A stretch of DNA of 64,000 bases from Planctomycetaceae bacterium (GTDB lineage Bacteria > Planctomycetota > Planctomycetia > Planctomycetales > Planctomycetaceae): contig CP051247.1 in the NCBI GenBank assembly GCA_017795105.1, positions 868,001 through 932,000 of the forward strand. The letters run 5' to 3'. Numbering within the stretch: position 1 is the stretch's first letter; every line of letters starts with the position of its first letter. A program made the position numbers and the translations under genes. Positions 35,612 through 43,712 of this stretch are shown here, one piece after another. The notes beneath the pieces are model-generated. The model ran no database searches, was not told the DNA's origin, and saw nothing but the letters and a program-made list of their open reading frames with translations.

Positions 35612-36976
35612 ATGCTTCGCAATCCGCTCTTCCGCCGCATTCTGGCCGTGACGTTCGTGTTCCCTCTGAACGCCGTTCCTTCTGCTTCGGTTCAGGCCGA
35701 AAACGAAGAATCGGGCAAGACGAACGCGAATCGTCCGAATATCGTTTTCATTCTGGCCGATGATGTCGGGCGGGAAGTCCTCGGCTGCTACGGAGGTGTC
35801 GATTATCCGACGCCGAATCTGGACGCGCTCGCTGAGAGCGGGGCTCGATTCACGCACGCCTACTCGATGCCGGTCTGTCACCCGAGCCGTACAACTTTGC
35901 TAACGGGTTGTTACCCACGGACGATCGGAAATCCGAAATGGGGCAGCTTTCCGGCCGAACTGGAAGATCAGACTGTCGCCCAGGCCTTGAAACAGGCGGG
36001 CTATCGCACAGCCGTGGCCGGAAAATGGCAGCTCTGCCTGTTAAAGAAAGATCCGAGCCACCCGCAACGCCTTGGTTTCGAGAAGTCGTCCCTCTTCGGC
36101 TGGCACGAGGGCGCTCGCTACTATGATCCGCTGATTCACGAGAACGGGTCAATTCTTGAGAACACCGAAGGAACCTACGGGCCCGATCACTACGTTGATT
36201 TCCTGCTCGACTTCATGAAAGAGAATCGCAAGAAGCCGTTCTTTGCGTTCTATTCAATGGCTCTGTGCCACGATGTGACAGACGACATCGAAGAAGCAGT
36301 GCCGTATGCTCCAGGCCGCGACCGGTATGACAGCTTTGCAGAAATGGCCGCTCAGATGGACCGGAAAATCGGCGATCTGGTGACCGGAATTGAAGACCTG
36401 GGTTTGCGGGAAAACACCCTCATTCTTTTCACAACCGACAACGGGACTCCCTTTCGGACAATCGCCCGATACGAAGACGGGAAGTACATTCGAGAGCCGG
36501 TTTCGTCGCAGTATCAGGGAATGGATGTTCCGGGAGGAAAGGGATCGCTGAATGACTGGGGGACGCGTGTGCCAACGATCGCAAGCTGGCCCGGCGTCAT
36601 CGATGCCGGACAGGTCTGGGATGATCTGATCGATTTCAGCGACATTCTGCCAACCTTCGTCGAGCTGGTTGGAGCGGATCTTCCTGAGGGGGATCTGGAC
36701 GGGCAGAGTTTTGCCGGTCGACTCTCTGCCAACCAGCCTGGTCCACGGCAGTGGGCCTATGCCGAAAGCCGAGGGAACCGGTATTTCGCAAAAACGCGGA
36801 CTCACAAACTCTACAACGACGGACGCTTCTACAACTCGGCTGAAGATCCGTTCGAAAAGTCGCCCCTGGAAGTTTCCAAGCTGGAAGGGACTGCCCTGAA
36901 GGAATACGAACAGCTGCGCGAGGCCGTTCAAGTGCTGGCCGAAAATACAGAGAGCAATGATTCGGCTGGCCAATAG
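35612..36976 (+). CDS. Exported sulfatase (Cys-type)
   Basis: A 454-residue family S1 sulfatase. The signal peptide is ~1-29 (RRILAVTFVFPLNAVPSASVQA). Metal site: IVFILADDVG (Asp50-Asp51). The modification motif is VCHPSRTTLLTG, with Cys89 in C-x-P-S-R, to be converted to formylglycine. GKWQL, FFAFYSMALCHDVTDD and LILFTTDNGTP (Asp-Asn metal ligands) follow. Acts on sulfate esters, probably algal polysaccharides, outside the cytoplasm. The open frame continues far upstream over nadA in antisense, but the signal peptide fixes the ATG at 35612. An active formylglycine-generating enzyme must come from elsewhere. Confidence 0.9.
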   Translation: MLRNPLFRRILAVTFVFPLNAVPSASVQAENEESGKTNANRPNIVFILADDVGREVLGCYGGVDYPTPNLDALAESGARFTHAYSMPVCHPSRTTLLTGCYPRTIGNPKWGSFPAELEDQTVAQALKQAGYRTAVAGKWQLCLLKKDPSHPQRLGFEKSSLFGWHEGARYYDPLIHENGSILENTEGTYGPDHYVDFLLDFMKENRKKPFFAFYSMALCHDVTDDIEEAVPYAPGRDRYDSFAEMAAQMDRKIGDLVTGIEDLGLRENTLILFTTDNGTPFRTIARYEDGKYIREPVSSQYQGMDVPGGKGSLNDWGTRVPTIASWPGVIDAGQVWDDLIDFSDILPTFVELVGADLPEGDLDGQSFAGRLSANQPGPRQWAYAESRGNRYFAKTRTHKLYNDGRFYNSAEDPFEKSPLEVSKLEGTALKEYEQLREAVQVLAENTESNDSAGQ

Positions 36977-37068
36977 CCGAAAGCGGACGGCATGGAGTTT
37001 GCATTGTCCTCCCAGGAAGTGGCGGAAGTTCCGCCTGAAATCGTTTCACCTATAGCTGGGAGTCACCT

Positions 37069-37245
37069 GTGAATAGCTTGAAGAAAATCGGTAGCTTGAT
37101 TCTTGCCCCTGTCCTGCTGGCTGGCGTCTGCCTGTCCCCGATGGGGTGTGAAGTTGAAGAAGAAGTCCTGGACGTGGAAACTCCGTCGTCCGAACTCGAA
37201 GTCGATCAGGAACCGGATGGCGGTCTGGATGTTGACGCCGACTAA
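37069..37245 (+). CDS. Small acidic lipoprotein
   Basis: A 58-residue protein starting with GTG, with GGGAG 7 nt upstream. It begins MNSLKKIGSLILAPVLLAGV and has a lipobox SPMGC (Cys27). The mature 32 residues are strongly acidic (EVEEEVLDVETPSSELEVDQ) with no Lys or Arg. It sits 92 bp after the sulfatase stop and has its own strong terminator at 37314. Function unknown. Short acidic lipoproteins of this sort occur in planctomycetes as uncharacterised proteins. Coding is supported by start site, lipobox and terminator together. Confidence 0.75.
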   Translation: MNSLKKIGSLILAPVLLAGVCLSPMGCEVEEEVLDVETPSSELEVDQEPDGGLDVDAD

Positions 37246-37627
37246 AACGGACTGGAACAGACTGCTCGGCAGTCTGGACGGAAGCTGATCTCTGAGTTGA
37301 TCAGGTTCTTACGAGGCGAAGCATCTGCTTCGCCTTTTTTCGTGCGCCCGTGGAGAGAGGCATTCGTTTTGCATTCAGTTTGTCCAATCTGGCCGAACAA
37401 CGACCGCGCACGACATTATTCGTTCCCGAATGATCACTCTTACTCTTTCTCGCGGCCTGTTCCACGACAACAGCCGAAACACGGACTCGATCGGCACAAG
37501 GCTTGCTTGAATGTTTAAGTGAAAGTCCCCTGGATCGAACAGGGCTGGAATCTCACAGCCGTGGCCTGGCGTCAGGTCCGTTCGAGACGGGTTCATGCAA
37601 GTGGACACCAATCAGGAGTACGTAGTG
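37246..37627. other. 382-bp spacer between lipoprotein and csbD
   Basis: Holds a small hairpin (ctgatc-tctgagtt-gatcag, about 37284-37303), the terminator at 37314-37340 and then about 280 bp without a supported gene, which must include the promoter of the CsbD gene. No clear -35/-10 pair could be assigned by eye. Confidence 0.45.
37314..37340 (+). terminator. Intrinsic terminator of the small lipoprotein gene
   Basis: Arms aggcgaagc (37314-37322) and gcttcgcct (37327-37335), 9 bp with a 4-nt loop, followed by a run of six T. Located 69 bp after the lipoprotein stop. Confidence 0.92.
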
Positions 37628-37831
37628 ATGAACTGGGATCAAATCAAAGGAAACTGGAAGCAATTCAAGGGACAGGCTCAGCAGAAATGGGGAGATCTGA
37701 CCGGAGACGATCTCGATCGCGTGGACGGTCGCCGTGAGGAACTCGTCGGTGTCGTTCAGGAACGATACGGCATTGCTAAAGAACAGGCCGAGAAGGAAGT
37801 TAAAGATTTCGAAAGCAATTGCCGCTGCTAA
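37628..37831 (+). CDS. CsbD family stress protein
   Basis: A 67-residue CsbD-like (YjbJ) protein: MNWDQIKGNWKQFKGQAQQKWGDLTGDDLDRVDGRREELVGVVQERYGIAKEQAEKEVKDF is the whole family fold. Relatives are abundant under general or envelope stress and have no defined biochemical role. AGGAG is 11 nt before the ATG at 37628; an upstream in-frame ATG would add 11 atypical residues. The C-terminus ESNCRC carries two Cys, which is unusual for the family. A strong terminator follows at 37857. Confidence 0.92.
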   Translation: MNWDQIKGNWKQFKGQAQQKWGDLTGDDLDRVDGRREELVGVVQERYGIAKEQAEKEVKDFESNCRC

Positions 37832-37856
37832 CTTCTCGCACTGAACTGCGTAACGG

Positions 37857-37892
37857 CGGGCACGGAGAGAGACTCTTCGTGCCCGTTTTTTT
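37857..37892 (+). terminator. Intrinsic terminator of the csbD-like gene
   Basis: Arms cgggcacg (37857-37864) and cgtgcccg (37878-37885), 8 bp with a 13-nt loop, followed by seven T. Confidence 0.92.
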
Positions 37893-37920
37893 CTGAGGCT
37901 AGAGGAGAGGAGATGAAGCC

Positions 37921-38220
37921 ATGCCATCTGGATGGACGAAGAAAGACGAGCGCCAGTACGACCATGTAGAAGAAAGCGCCAAAGATCGAGGCCGATCAGA
38001 AGAACGCGCGAAAGAGATTGCGGCTCGGACAGTGAACAAGCAGCGACGCGAAGAAGGACGTACGCCGAATCAAACGACCAGCGGTAAGGGAAATCCCCAT
38101 ACCTCACTCGAAGACCGAACCGTCGATGAGCTGCACAACATCGCTTCTGAGATGAAAATCGAAGGCCGCAGTACGATGCGGAAGAAGGAACTGATCGAAG
38201 CGATCCGCGACAAACGGTAA
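37921..38220 (+). CDS. Small basic protein with Rho N-terminal-like domain
   Basis: A 99-residue, highly charged protein. The first half, MPSGWTKKDERQYDHVEESAKDRGRSEERAKEIAARTVNKQRREEGRTPN, matches a widespread family often annotated plasmid stabilization protein. The second half (LEDRTVDELHNIASEMKIEGRSTMRKKELIEAIRDKR) resembles the Rho N-terminal/SAP-type helical nucleic-acid-binding motif. GAGGAGATGAAGCC precedes the ATG. It follows the csbD gene closely but behind a terminator. Likely a nucleoid or RNA-binding stress protein; no toxin-antitoxin partner is seen. Confidence 0.85.
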   Translation: MPSGWTKKDERQYDHVEESAKDRGRSEERAKEIAARTVNKQRREEGRTPNQTTSGKGNPHTSLEDRTVDELHNIASEMKIEGRSTMRKKELIEAIRDKR

Positions 38221-38246
38221 TTCGTCGCATAGAATGAGATGAGTTC

Positions 38247-38313
38247 GTAGCCGGACTCTGTCTGTTGTCCTGAGCGCACACTCCCGGCAGCAGCAGGTCC
38301 GGCTGCGTTTTTT
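38247..38313 (+). terminator. Long-loop intrinsic terminator
   Basis: Arms gtagccggac (38247-38256) and gtccggctgc (38297-38306) pair over 10 bp with one G-T, followed by gtttttt. The 40-nt loop is large and may fold further. It ends the small basic protein transcript before the convergent oxidoreductase gene. Confidence 0.65.
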
Positions 38314-38329
38314 ACGATGAGCCCTTCCT

Positions 38330-39289
38330 TTACTGCATGATACCCGGCTCTGAGGCGACATCCAAAACAATCTTTCCGCAGAATCCTCCATTCTCAATTT
38401 TCTCGTGAGCATCGCTCGCCCGGGATAATGGGAAGGTCTCTGCGACGTGAATTTCCAACTGTCCCCGGGACCAGAGGCCAACCAGTTCCGTCAGATCTTC
38501 CTGGCGGGATCGAGCCAGCATTACTCTCCCCTGCTTTTCCAGTGGGAACGTCGCCAGCGAGACAACCAGCCCGCGCAGTGAGGGTTCGGTCGAAACGTAG
38601 GTTCCATCTTTCGACAGGACCTTACGCGCGTCGTTGTAGCTGCTTTTTCCGGCGGCATCGAAGACGAGATCCCAGGTTTGATCCCGCTGCGTGAAGTCCT
38701 GCCGGCCGTAGTCGATGAACTCCGCGGCTCCGAGCGAGCGGACAAAGTCTTCGTTGGCCTCGCTGGCAACTCCGGTGACCACGGCCCCATCAGCGACCGC
38801 GATCTGAACGGCAAGCGCTCCGACACCGCCGCTGGCTCCGTTCACGAGAACAGACATTCCGTTCTTCAGATGCCCATAATCTCTGAGCGACTGCAGCGCC
38901 GTCGAACCGGCCAGAGGAAGCGCAGCGGCCTTCTCGAAGGACATGGAATCCGGTATCTCCACCACGCTCGTAGACGTGCAGACGGCGTATTCGGCATATC
39001 CACCGCCATAAACATGATCGAGAAACGCAAGCACCCGCTGTCCGACTTGAAAGTTGGTTTGAGAACCAACCTGTTCGATCACGCCGGCGACATCGTAACC
39101 GGGAATCCGCGGAAACCCTCCGGGCAGAAGCCACTTCATTTCTCCGCTTCGCAGGCGAGCATCGACGGGGTTAATCCCGGCGGCATGAACGCGGATCAGG
39201 ACTTCATCGCGAGCTGGTGCGGGGCGGTCTTTGTCGATCAGCTCAAGGACCTCAGGACCTCCGTAGTCTTTGTAAACAACAGCTTTCAT
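38330..39289 (-). CDS. NADP-dependent quinone oxidoreductase-like (zinc-independent MDR)
   Basis: A 319-residue medium-chain dehydrogenase/reductase of the quinone reductase type. The start MKAVVYKDYGGPEVLEL is classic. The GroES-like part contains VHAAGINPVDARLRSG and PGYDVAGVIEQVG. The cofactor loop is VNGASGGVGALAVQIAVADG (AxxGGVG type), and the domain ends FPLSRASDAHEKIENGGFCGKIVLDV. No structural-zinc cysteines are seen. The ATG at 39289 is preferred over an upstream in-frame start because the family begins there. Cytoplasmic; substrate unknown. Confidence 0.92.
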   Translation of the reverse strand: MKAVVYKDYGGPEVLELIDKDRPAPARDEVLIRVHAAGINPVDARLRSGEMKWLLPGGFPRIPGYDVAGVIEQVGSQTNFQVGQRVLAFLDHVYGGGYAEYAVCTSTSVVEIPDSMSFEKAAALPLAGSTALQSLRDYGHLKNGMSVLVNGASGGVGALAVQIAVADGAVVTGVASEANEDFVRSLGAAEFIDYGRQDFTQRDQTWDLVFDAAGKSSYNDARKVLSKDGTYVSTEPSLRGLVVSLATFPLEKQGRVMLARSRQEDLTELVGLWSRGQLEIHVAETFPLSRASDAHEKIENGGFCGKIVLDVASEPGIMQ

Positions 39290-39640
39290 GGTCTCGACCT
39301 CATGCCTCTTCTCCGGTGTCACTTCAGTGGACTCTCCTGCTTCCATTCTCTGCGATACCGAACGATCCGCAACCCCAACTGATCGCTTAGCAGCCAGAGA
39401 TATCGGCTGCGAATCGGGGCAATATTGCTGTGCTCATAGGGGTTTCTCTGAGCGCGGCCCATAACGCCCCAACTTGCCAGTTTCTTCCAAATTTGGGGAT
39501 TGCTCGCGTTTGAACTGCTATTACAACCAAAGTGGACTCTGATCAAATTGCCGAGTGATCAGAGCATCCGTGTGGAGAGTTCTCGATCGCGTTCACGAGA
39601 ACGAAATCTTCGCGTTGTTCAACCTTAAGGAGAGCCAATC
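39290..39640. other. Divergent spacer before the beta-helix gene
   Basis: A 351-bp region between divergent genes. It contains no supported gene. The stretch ttctcg-atcgcgttca-cgagaa (about 39580-39601) forms a hairpin in the leader of the beta-helix gene, just upstream of its AAGGAGAG ribosome site. Confidence 0.4.
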
Positions 39641-42600
39641 ATGAGCTTGCTCAGCCGAATCGCAGGTCGCCGTATTGATCGAATCGTACGTCGCCGACGA
39701 GCCCATAAAGTATGTCAGTCTTCCAGCGAGGCCCTCGAATGTCGCACGATGCTGACGGCCTATGTCGTCGACACACCATTGGATGTGGTTGCAGCCGATG
39801 GGATGGTCAGTTTGCGGGAGGCCATCCTCGCGGCGAACAGCAATACCGCCGTCTTCGATGCACCAGCGGGAATGGCGGATGGCGACTCCATTTCGTTTGA
39901 TGGAGGGCTTGCCGGGTCGACGATCTCGTTGTTCGGTGAACTGGACATCACCGACGATCTGACGATCACTGGCACGACACCTCCGATCACGTTGGACGCC
40001 GGGAACTTCTCGCGAGTCTTCGACATCTCGACGAGTGAAAATGTCTCGCTGAGCAACCTTAATCTCACACAGGGGATCGCCGACACGGGAGGAGCGATTC
40101 GCGTGACCGGCGGAGGAATGCTGTCGCTGGACAACCTTGAATTCCAGGGGAACACCGCCACCGGGACTGGAGGAGGAGCGATCCACAATATCGGCAGCGA
40201 GCTGACGATCACGAACAGTGATTTCAATGGCAATGCCGCGACGGGAGCCAGCGGAAGTGGCGGCGCCATTTTGAACGGATCAGGGGGGACGCTCGATATC
40301 ACGAACGCGACCTTTGATTCCAACATCGCTGTTCGAGCCGGCGGCGCAATTGAGGATGACAATGGAGGCGGGATTACGATCGACCTATCCTCCTTTACCT
40401 CCAACGACGCCGCGGTAACCCTGATGGGTGGTCCGGGTAACGGAGGGGCCATTCACATGACTGGCAGCGGAAACTCCACGATCACCGACAGCACGTTCAC
40501 GAACAACGAAGCCGCCAACGAAGGAGGGGCGTTGTGGAACGGCACCGGTCGGATGATCGTTGTCGACTCTCTCATCGGTCAGAACGTGGCTTCTGGTCCC
40601 GGACCGCAAGACGGCGGTGGCGGGATCTTCAACCTGGGTGGTCGACTGGCGTTGACTCGAACCGACCTTTCGATGAACGTTGCCGACGGGACGACCGCGA
40701 GCGGTGGTGGACTTCTCAGCCTGGGAGGCTACGTCAGCATCGCGGACGGGGCGATTACGAACAACGTCTCTAACCGCACCGGTGGCGGAGTTCAGGTCGA
40801 AGCCGGCCGCTTGACAATGGACGGCGTCAATCTCGATATGAATATCGCCGGTCCACTGGGACTGGCTGAACCAGGAACCGGGGGTGGACTCTTCGTCGGT
40901 GGCCCGACAGATGTTCGCATTGACGGCGGGACCGTGCTCGGAAATATCGCCACGACGGAAGGGGGCGGACTCTGGTTCCACGCACTGGCGACCACCACCG
41001 TGAACGGAACCTTCATTTCCAACAACACCGCTTCCGGCGATCTGCTGAACGATGGTGGTGCCGGGATCTACACGAATGGCGGAACGCTGAATATTCTTAA
41101 CGCCACCATCAGTGCCAACACCTCTGATGGCCTGAGTGGTAGCGGCGGGGGAATCTTCTCGGCAGCTGGACGGGTCAATGTTTCGAACACTTCCATCATC
41201 GGCAATCAGGCGAACCGAGCCGGGGGCGGAATTGAAGTTGTTGAAGGTATCGTTCGGCTGACCAACGTCAATCTCGATAACAACGCCGCGGGCCTGCCGG
41301 GCGCTCCGAATCCGGGCAACGGTGGCGGCCTGCATATCACGGGAACCAGTACGGTCCGGCTTGATGGAGGGACTGTCAACGACAACACCGCCAGCCTTGA
41401 AGGAGGCGGACTCTGGAATCAGGCTGGCAGCACTCTGACGGTCAACGGGACAACCGTATCCGGCAACATCGCTCTGGGTGGTGGCGTTGATGACGGCGGG
41501 GGAGGAATCTTCAACAACGGAGGAACGGTCAACGTCCTCAACGCGACCCTGTCTGCAAACCTGGCATCCGGTGCAGCGGGTAGCGGGGGCGGAATCTTCT
41601 CGACGGCGGGACGGATCAACGTCTCGAACTCTTCAATCGTCGATAACCAGGCCAACCGAGCCGGCGGCGGAATTGAAGTTGTCGATGGACGGGTCACCCT
41701 GACCAACGTGAATCTCGACAGCAACGATGCCGGCCTGCCGGGCGTTGCCGCTCCTGGTAACGGTGGTGGTCTGCATGTTACCGGAACTGCGGGAACTCTG
41801 GTCCGTGTGAACGGAGGAACCGTCAGTGGCAACACCGCCGCGAACGAAGGAGGTGGTCTCTGGAATCAGGACGGCAGCATCCTCCGCGTGAACGGAACCG
41901 TTCTGGCGAACAACACCGCATCTGGTGACGGCGCCGACGATGGCGGAGGAGCGATCTTTAATAACGGCGGCCTGACGGTCGTGACCGGAGCCACTCTCAC
42001 AGGGAACGTGGCCAATGGAGTTGCCGGAAGCGGGGGAGCCGCATTCTCGACGGACGGCACCTTGACATTCAACGGCGGCACGCTGATCGATGGCAACACC
42101 GCCAACCGTGCTGGCGGCGGTGTTGAAATCGTCGACGGTCGCCTGAACATTCTTGGCAGCACGCTGTCGAACAACCTGGCCGGTCCGGTGGGATTCGCGG
42201 CCCCCGGTAACGGTGGCGGCGTCCACGTGACCGGAACCTCTGGCAGCGAAGTGCTGATCGATAACTCGAACATCGTCAACAACAACGCCGCCAACGAAGG
42301 TGGAGGGATCTGGAACCAGACCAACGCGGTCATGGATATTTTCAATTCTAACATCAACGACAACAATGCGTTTGGCGAGCTGACGATTGGCGGCGGTGGT
42401 GGCCTGTTCAATAACAACGGCGGCATTATCGATATCGTTGACAGCAACTTCCTGCGAAACGATGCCTTCAATGGCAGTCGCGGCGGTGGACTCTCGCTGA
42501 GCACCGGAGGGGTTGTCAGCATTGATGGTGGTAATGCGACCGACAACATTACCAACGGACTTGGCGGAGGGTTCTATAACGACGGTTACCTCCGGATCTT

Positions 42601-42742
42601 CGGCAACATGGACGTTATCGACAACATCGCCCTGAACGGCGGTGGAATCTACACCGATGGCAACGGCCTGACCGATCTGGCCAATGCCAACGTCTTCTCG
42701 AACGATCCGAACAACCTGGCTGGTCCGGGCCAGGTCGAGTAA
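39641..42742 (+). CDS. Large beta-helix surface protein with planctomycete-type N-terminus
   Basis: A 1033-residue protein. The N-terminus has no hydrophobic signal; it is very basic (RIAGRRIDRIVRRRRAHK) and then reads SSEALECRTMLTAYVVD, the LE-x-R-x-ML type start of giant planctomycete extracellular proteins. VSLREAILAANSN is the CSLREAI-like motif of polymorphic outer-membrane proteins. The rest is a right-handed beta-helix built from GGG-x-[IL]-x-N-x-GG-type coils. Blocks of 146, 147, 149 and 150 residues repeat from GGALWNGTG (nt 40523) to GGGIWNQTN (nt 42299). No C-terminal barrel or anchor domain; it ends GPGQVE. AAGGAGAG lies 8 nt before the ATG. Probably an adhesin or surface-layer component. 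Confidence 0.9.
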   Translation: MSLLSRIAGRRIDRIVRRRRAHKVCQSSSEALECRTMLTAYVVDTPLDVVAADGMVSLREAILAANSNTAVFDAPAGMADGDSISFDGGLAGSTISLFGELDITDDLTITGTTPPITLDAGNFSRVFDISTSENVSLSNLNLTQGIADTGGAIRVTGGGMLSLDNLEFQGNTATGTGGGAIHNIGSELTITNSDFNGNAATGASGSGGAILNGSGGTLDITNATFDSNIAVRAGGAIEDDNGGGITIDLSSFTSNDAAVTLMGGPGNGGAIHMTGSGNSTITDSTFTNNEAANEGGALWNGTGRMIVVDSLIGQNVASGPGPQDGGGGIFNLGGRLALTRTDLSMNVADGTTASGGGLLSLGGYVSIADGAITNNVSNRTGGGVQVEAGRLTMDGVNLDMNIAGPLGLAEPGTGGGLFVGGPTDVRIDGGTVLGNIATTEGGGLWFHALATTTVNGTFISNNTASGDLLNDGGAGIYTNGGTLNILNATISANTSDGLSGSGGGIFSAAGRVNVSNTSIIGNQANRAGGGIEVVEGIVRLTNVNLDNNAAGLPGAPNPGNGGGLHITGTSTVRLDGGTVNDNTASLEGGGLWNQAGSTLTVNGTTVSGNIALGGGVDDGGGGIFNNGGTVNVLNATLSANLASGAAGSGGGIFSTAGRINVSNSSIVDNQANRAGGGIEVVDGRVTLTNVNLDSNDAGLPGVAAPGNGGGLHVTGTAGTLVRVNGGTVSGNTAANEGGGLWNQDGSILRVNGTVLANNTASGDGADDGGGAIFNNGGLTVVTGATLTGNVANGVAGSGGAAFSTDGTLTFNGGTLIDGNTANRAGGGVEIVDGRLNILGSTLSNNLAGPVGFAAPGNGGGVHVTGTSGSEVLIDNSNIVNNNAANEGGGIWNQTNAVMDIFNSNINDNNAFGELTIGGGGGLFNNNGGIIDIVDSNFLRNDAFNGSRGGGLSLSTGGVVSIDGGNATDNITNGLGGGFYNDGYLRIFGNMDVIDNIALNGGGIYTDGNGLTDLANANVFSNDPNNLAGPGQVE

Positions 42743-42771
42743 CGACTCGGGAATTGACGAAATCGTTGAGT

Positions 42772-42811
42772 GAGCAGCATCGCGGTCGAATTTGGCCGCG
42801 GTGCTCTTTTT
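42772..42811 (+). terminator. Intrinsic terminator of the beta-helix gene
   Basis: gagcagcatcgcggtc pairs with ggccgcggtgctc across gaattt, with small bulges, and is followed by tttttg. Located 30 bp after the stop. Confidence 0.7.
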
Positions 42812-42938
42812 GTCTCTGGCAACCAGCTTTGCGCCTCGTTTCCGCTTCCGCGAGCAGCCCAGCGATTGTCATTCGGCTCAATTGAACTAAATTGAATCGG
42901 GATGTCGACCGATCAGTTCTGCCAGAGGAACGAGTAGC

Positions 42939-43685
42939 TTGGAGAAAGAGAACCGCACAAAAGGATTGCTGATAAGACTCGTCGTACTGGCGATCGTCCT
43001 TTGCGCGGGAGTTGCCAGTTACTGGATGTTCGGCGATGAACTCTCGCTGGAATCGTTCGCCAGACGTGAGGCGCAGTTGCGACAGTTCCAGCAACAACAA
43101 CCGCTGCTGGTTTACGCGTCGGCTTTCGCTCTCTATGTCATCATTACCGGGCTCTCGATCCCGGGAGCCGCCGCGTTGACACTCGCCTACGGCTGGTACT
43201 TTGGTCTCCTTCCCGGCGTCCTGCTCGTCAGCTTCGCTTCGGCCGCCGGAGCAACGCTGGCGTTCCTCTTAAGTCGTTTTCTGTTCCACGATCTCTTTCA
43301 ACGTCGCTTCGGAGATCGACTCGAGAGGTTTAACAAAGCGTGGGATCGCGACGGTCCGTTTTTTCTGTTTACGCTCCGACTCATTCCGACGGTTCCCTTC
43401 TTCGTCATCAATGCGGTGATGGGCCTGACCTCGATCGGCGTGTTGACGTTCTGGTGGATCAGCCAGCTCGGAATGTTGCCAGCAACGGTCGTTTACGTTT
43501 ACGCCGGTTCCAGCGTGCCTTCACTGGACGTTCTTGCTGAAGAAGGCGTTCAGGCGATTTTCTCGCCGACACAGCTGGCGCAGATCGTCACGGCATTTGT
43601 GCTCCTTGGAATCTTTCCGCTGGTCGTGCGCTATCTCTTCCGGTTCCTGACCAACAAAAAGCCAGATCGGCTGACCGATGTCTGA
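42939..43685 (+). CDS. VTT/DedA-type membrane protein (TVP38/TMEM64 family)
   Basis: A 248-residue integral membrane protein with about six helices. It starts with TTG, backed by AGAGGAA about 9 nt upstream. Family features: FALYVIITGLSIPGAAALTLAYGWYFG (GxPG-like motif), SAAGATLAFLLSRFL, and RLIPTVPFFVINAVMGLTSIGVLTFWWISQLGMLPATVVYVYAGS. Relatives are lipid scramblase or phosphatidyl-glycerol/undecaprenyl-phosphate flippase candidates. The flavoprotein gene follows after 27 bp on the same strand, a pairing seen in many bacteria, so the two probably work together. Confidence 0.9.
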   Translation: MEKENRTKGLLIRLVVLAIVLCAGVASYWMFGDELSLESFARREAQLRQFQQQQPLLVYASAFALYVIITGLSIPGAAALTLAYGWYFGLLPGVLLVSFASAAGATLAFLLSRFLFHDLFQRRFGDRLERFNKAWDRDGPFFLFTLRLIPTVPFFVINAVMGLTSIGVLTFWWISQLGMLPATVVYVYAGSSVPSLDVLAEEGVQAIFSPTQLAQIVTAFVLLGIFPLVVRYLFRFLTNKKPDRLTDV

Positions 43686-43712
43686 TTCTCTCTCCCTGAA
43701 ATAGACCGTGCC

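Noticed and set aside
40520..42310. CRISPR-like or satellite array
   Set aside because: The ~440-450 bp periodicity is protein-coding beta-helix repeats in one open frame, with no short direct repeats and spacers.
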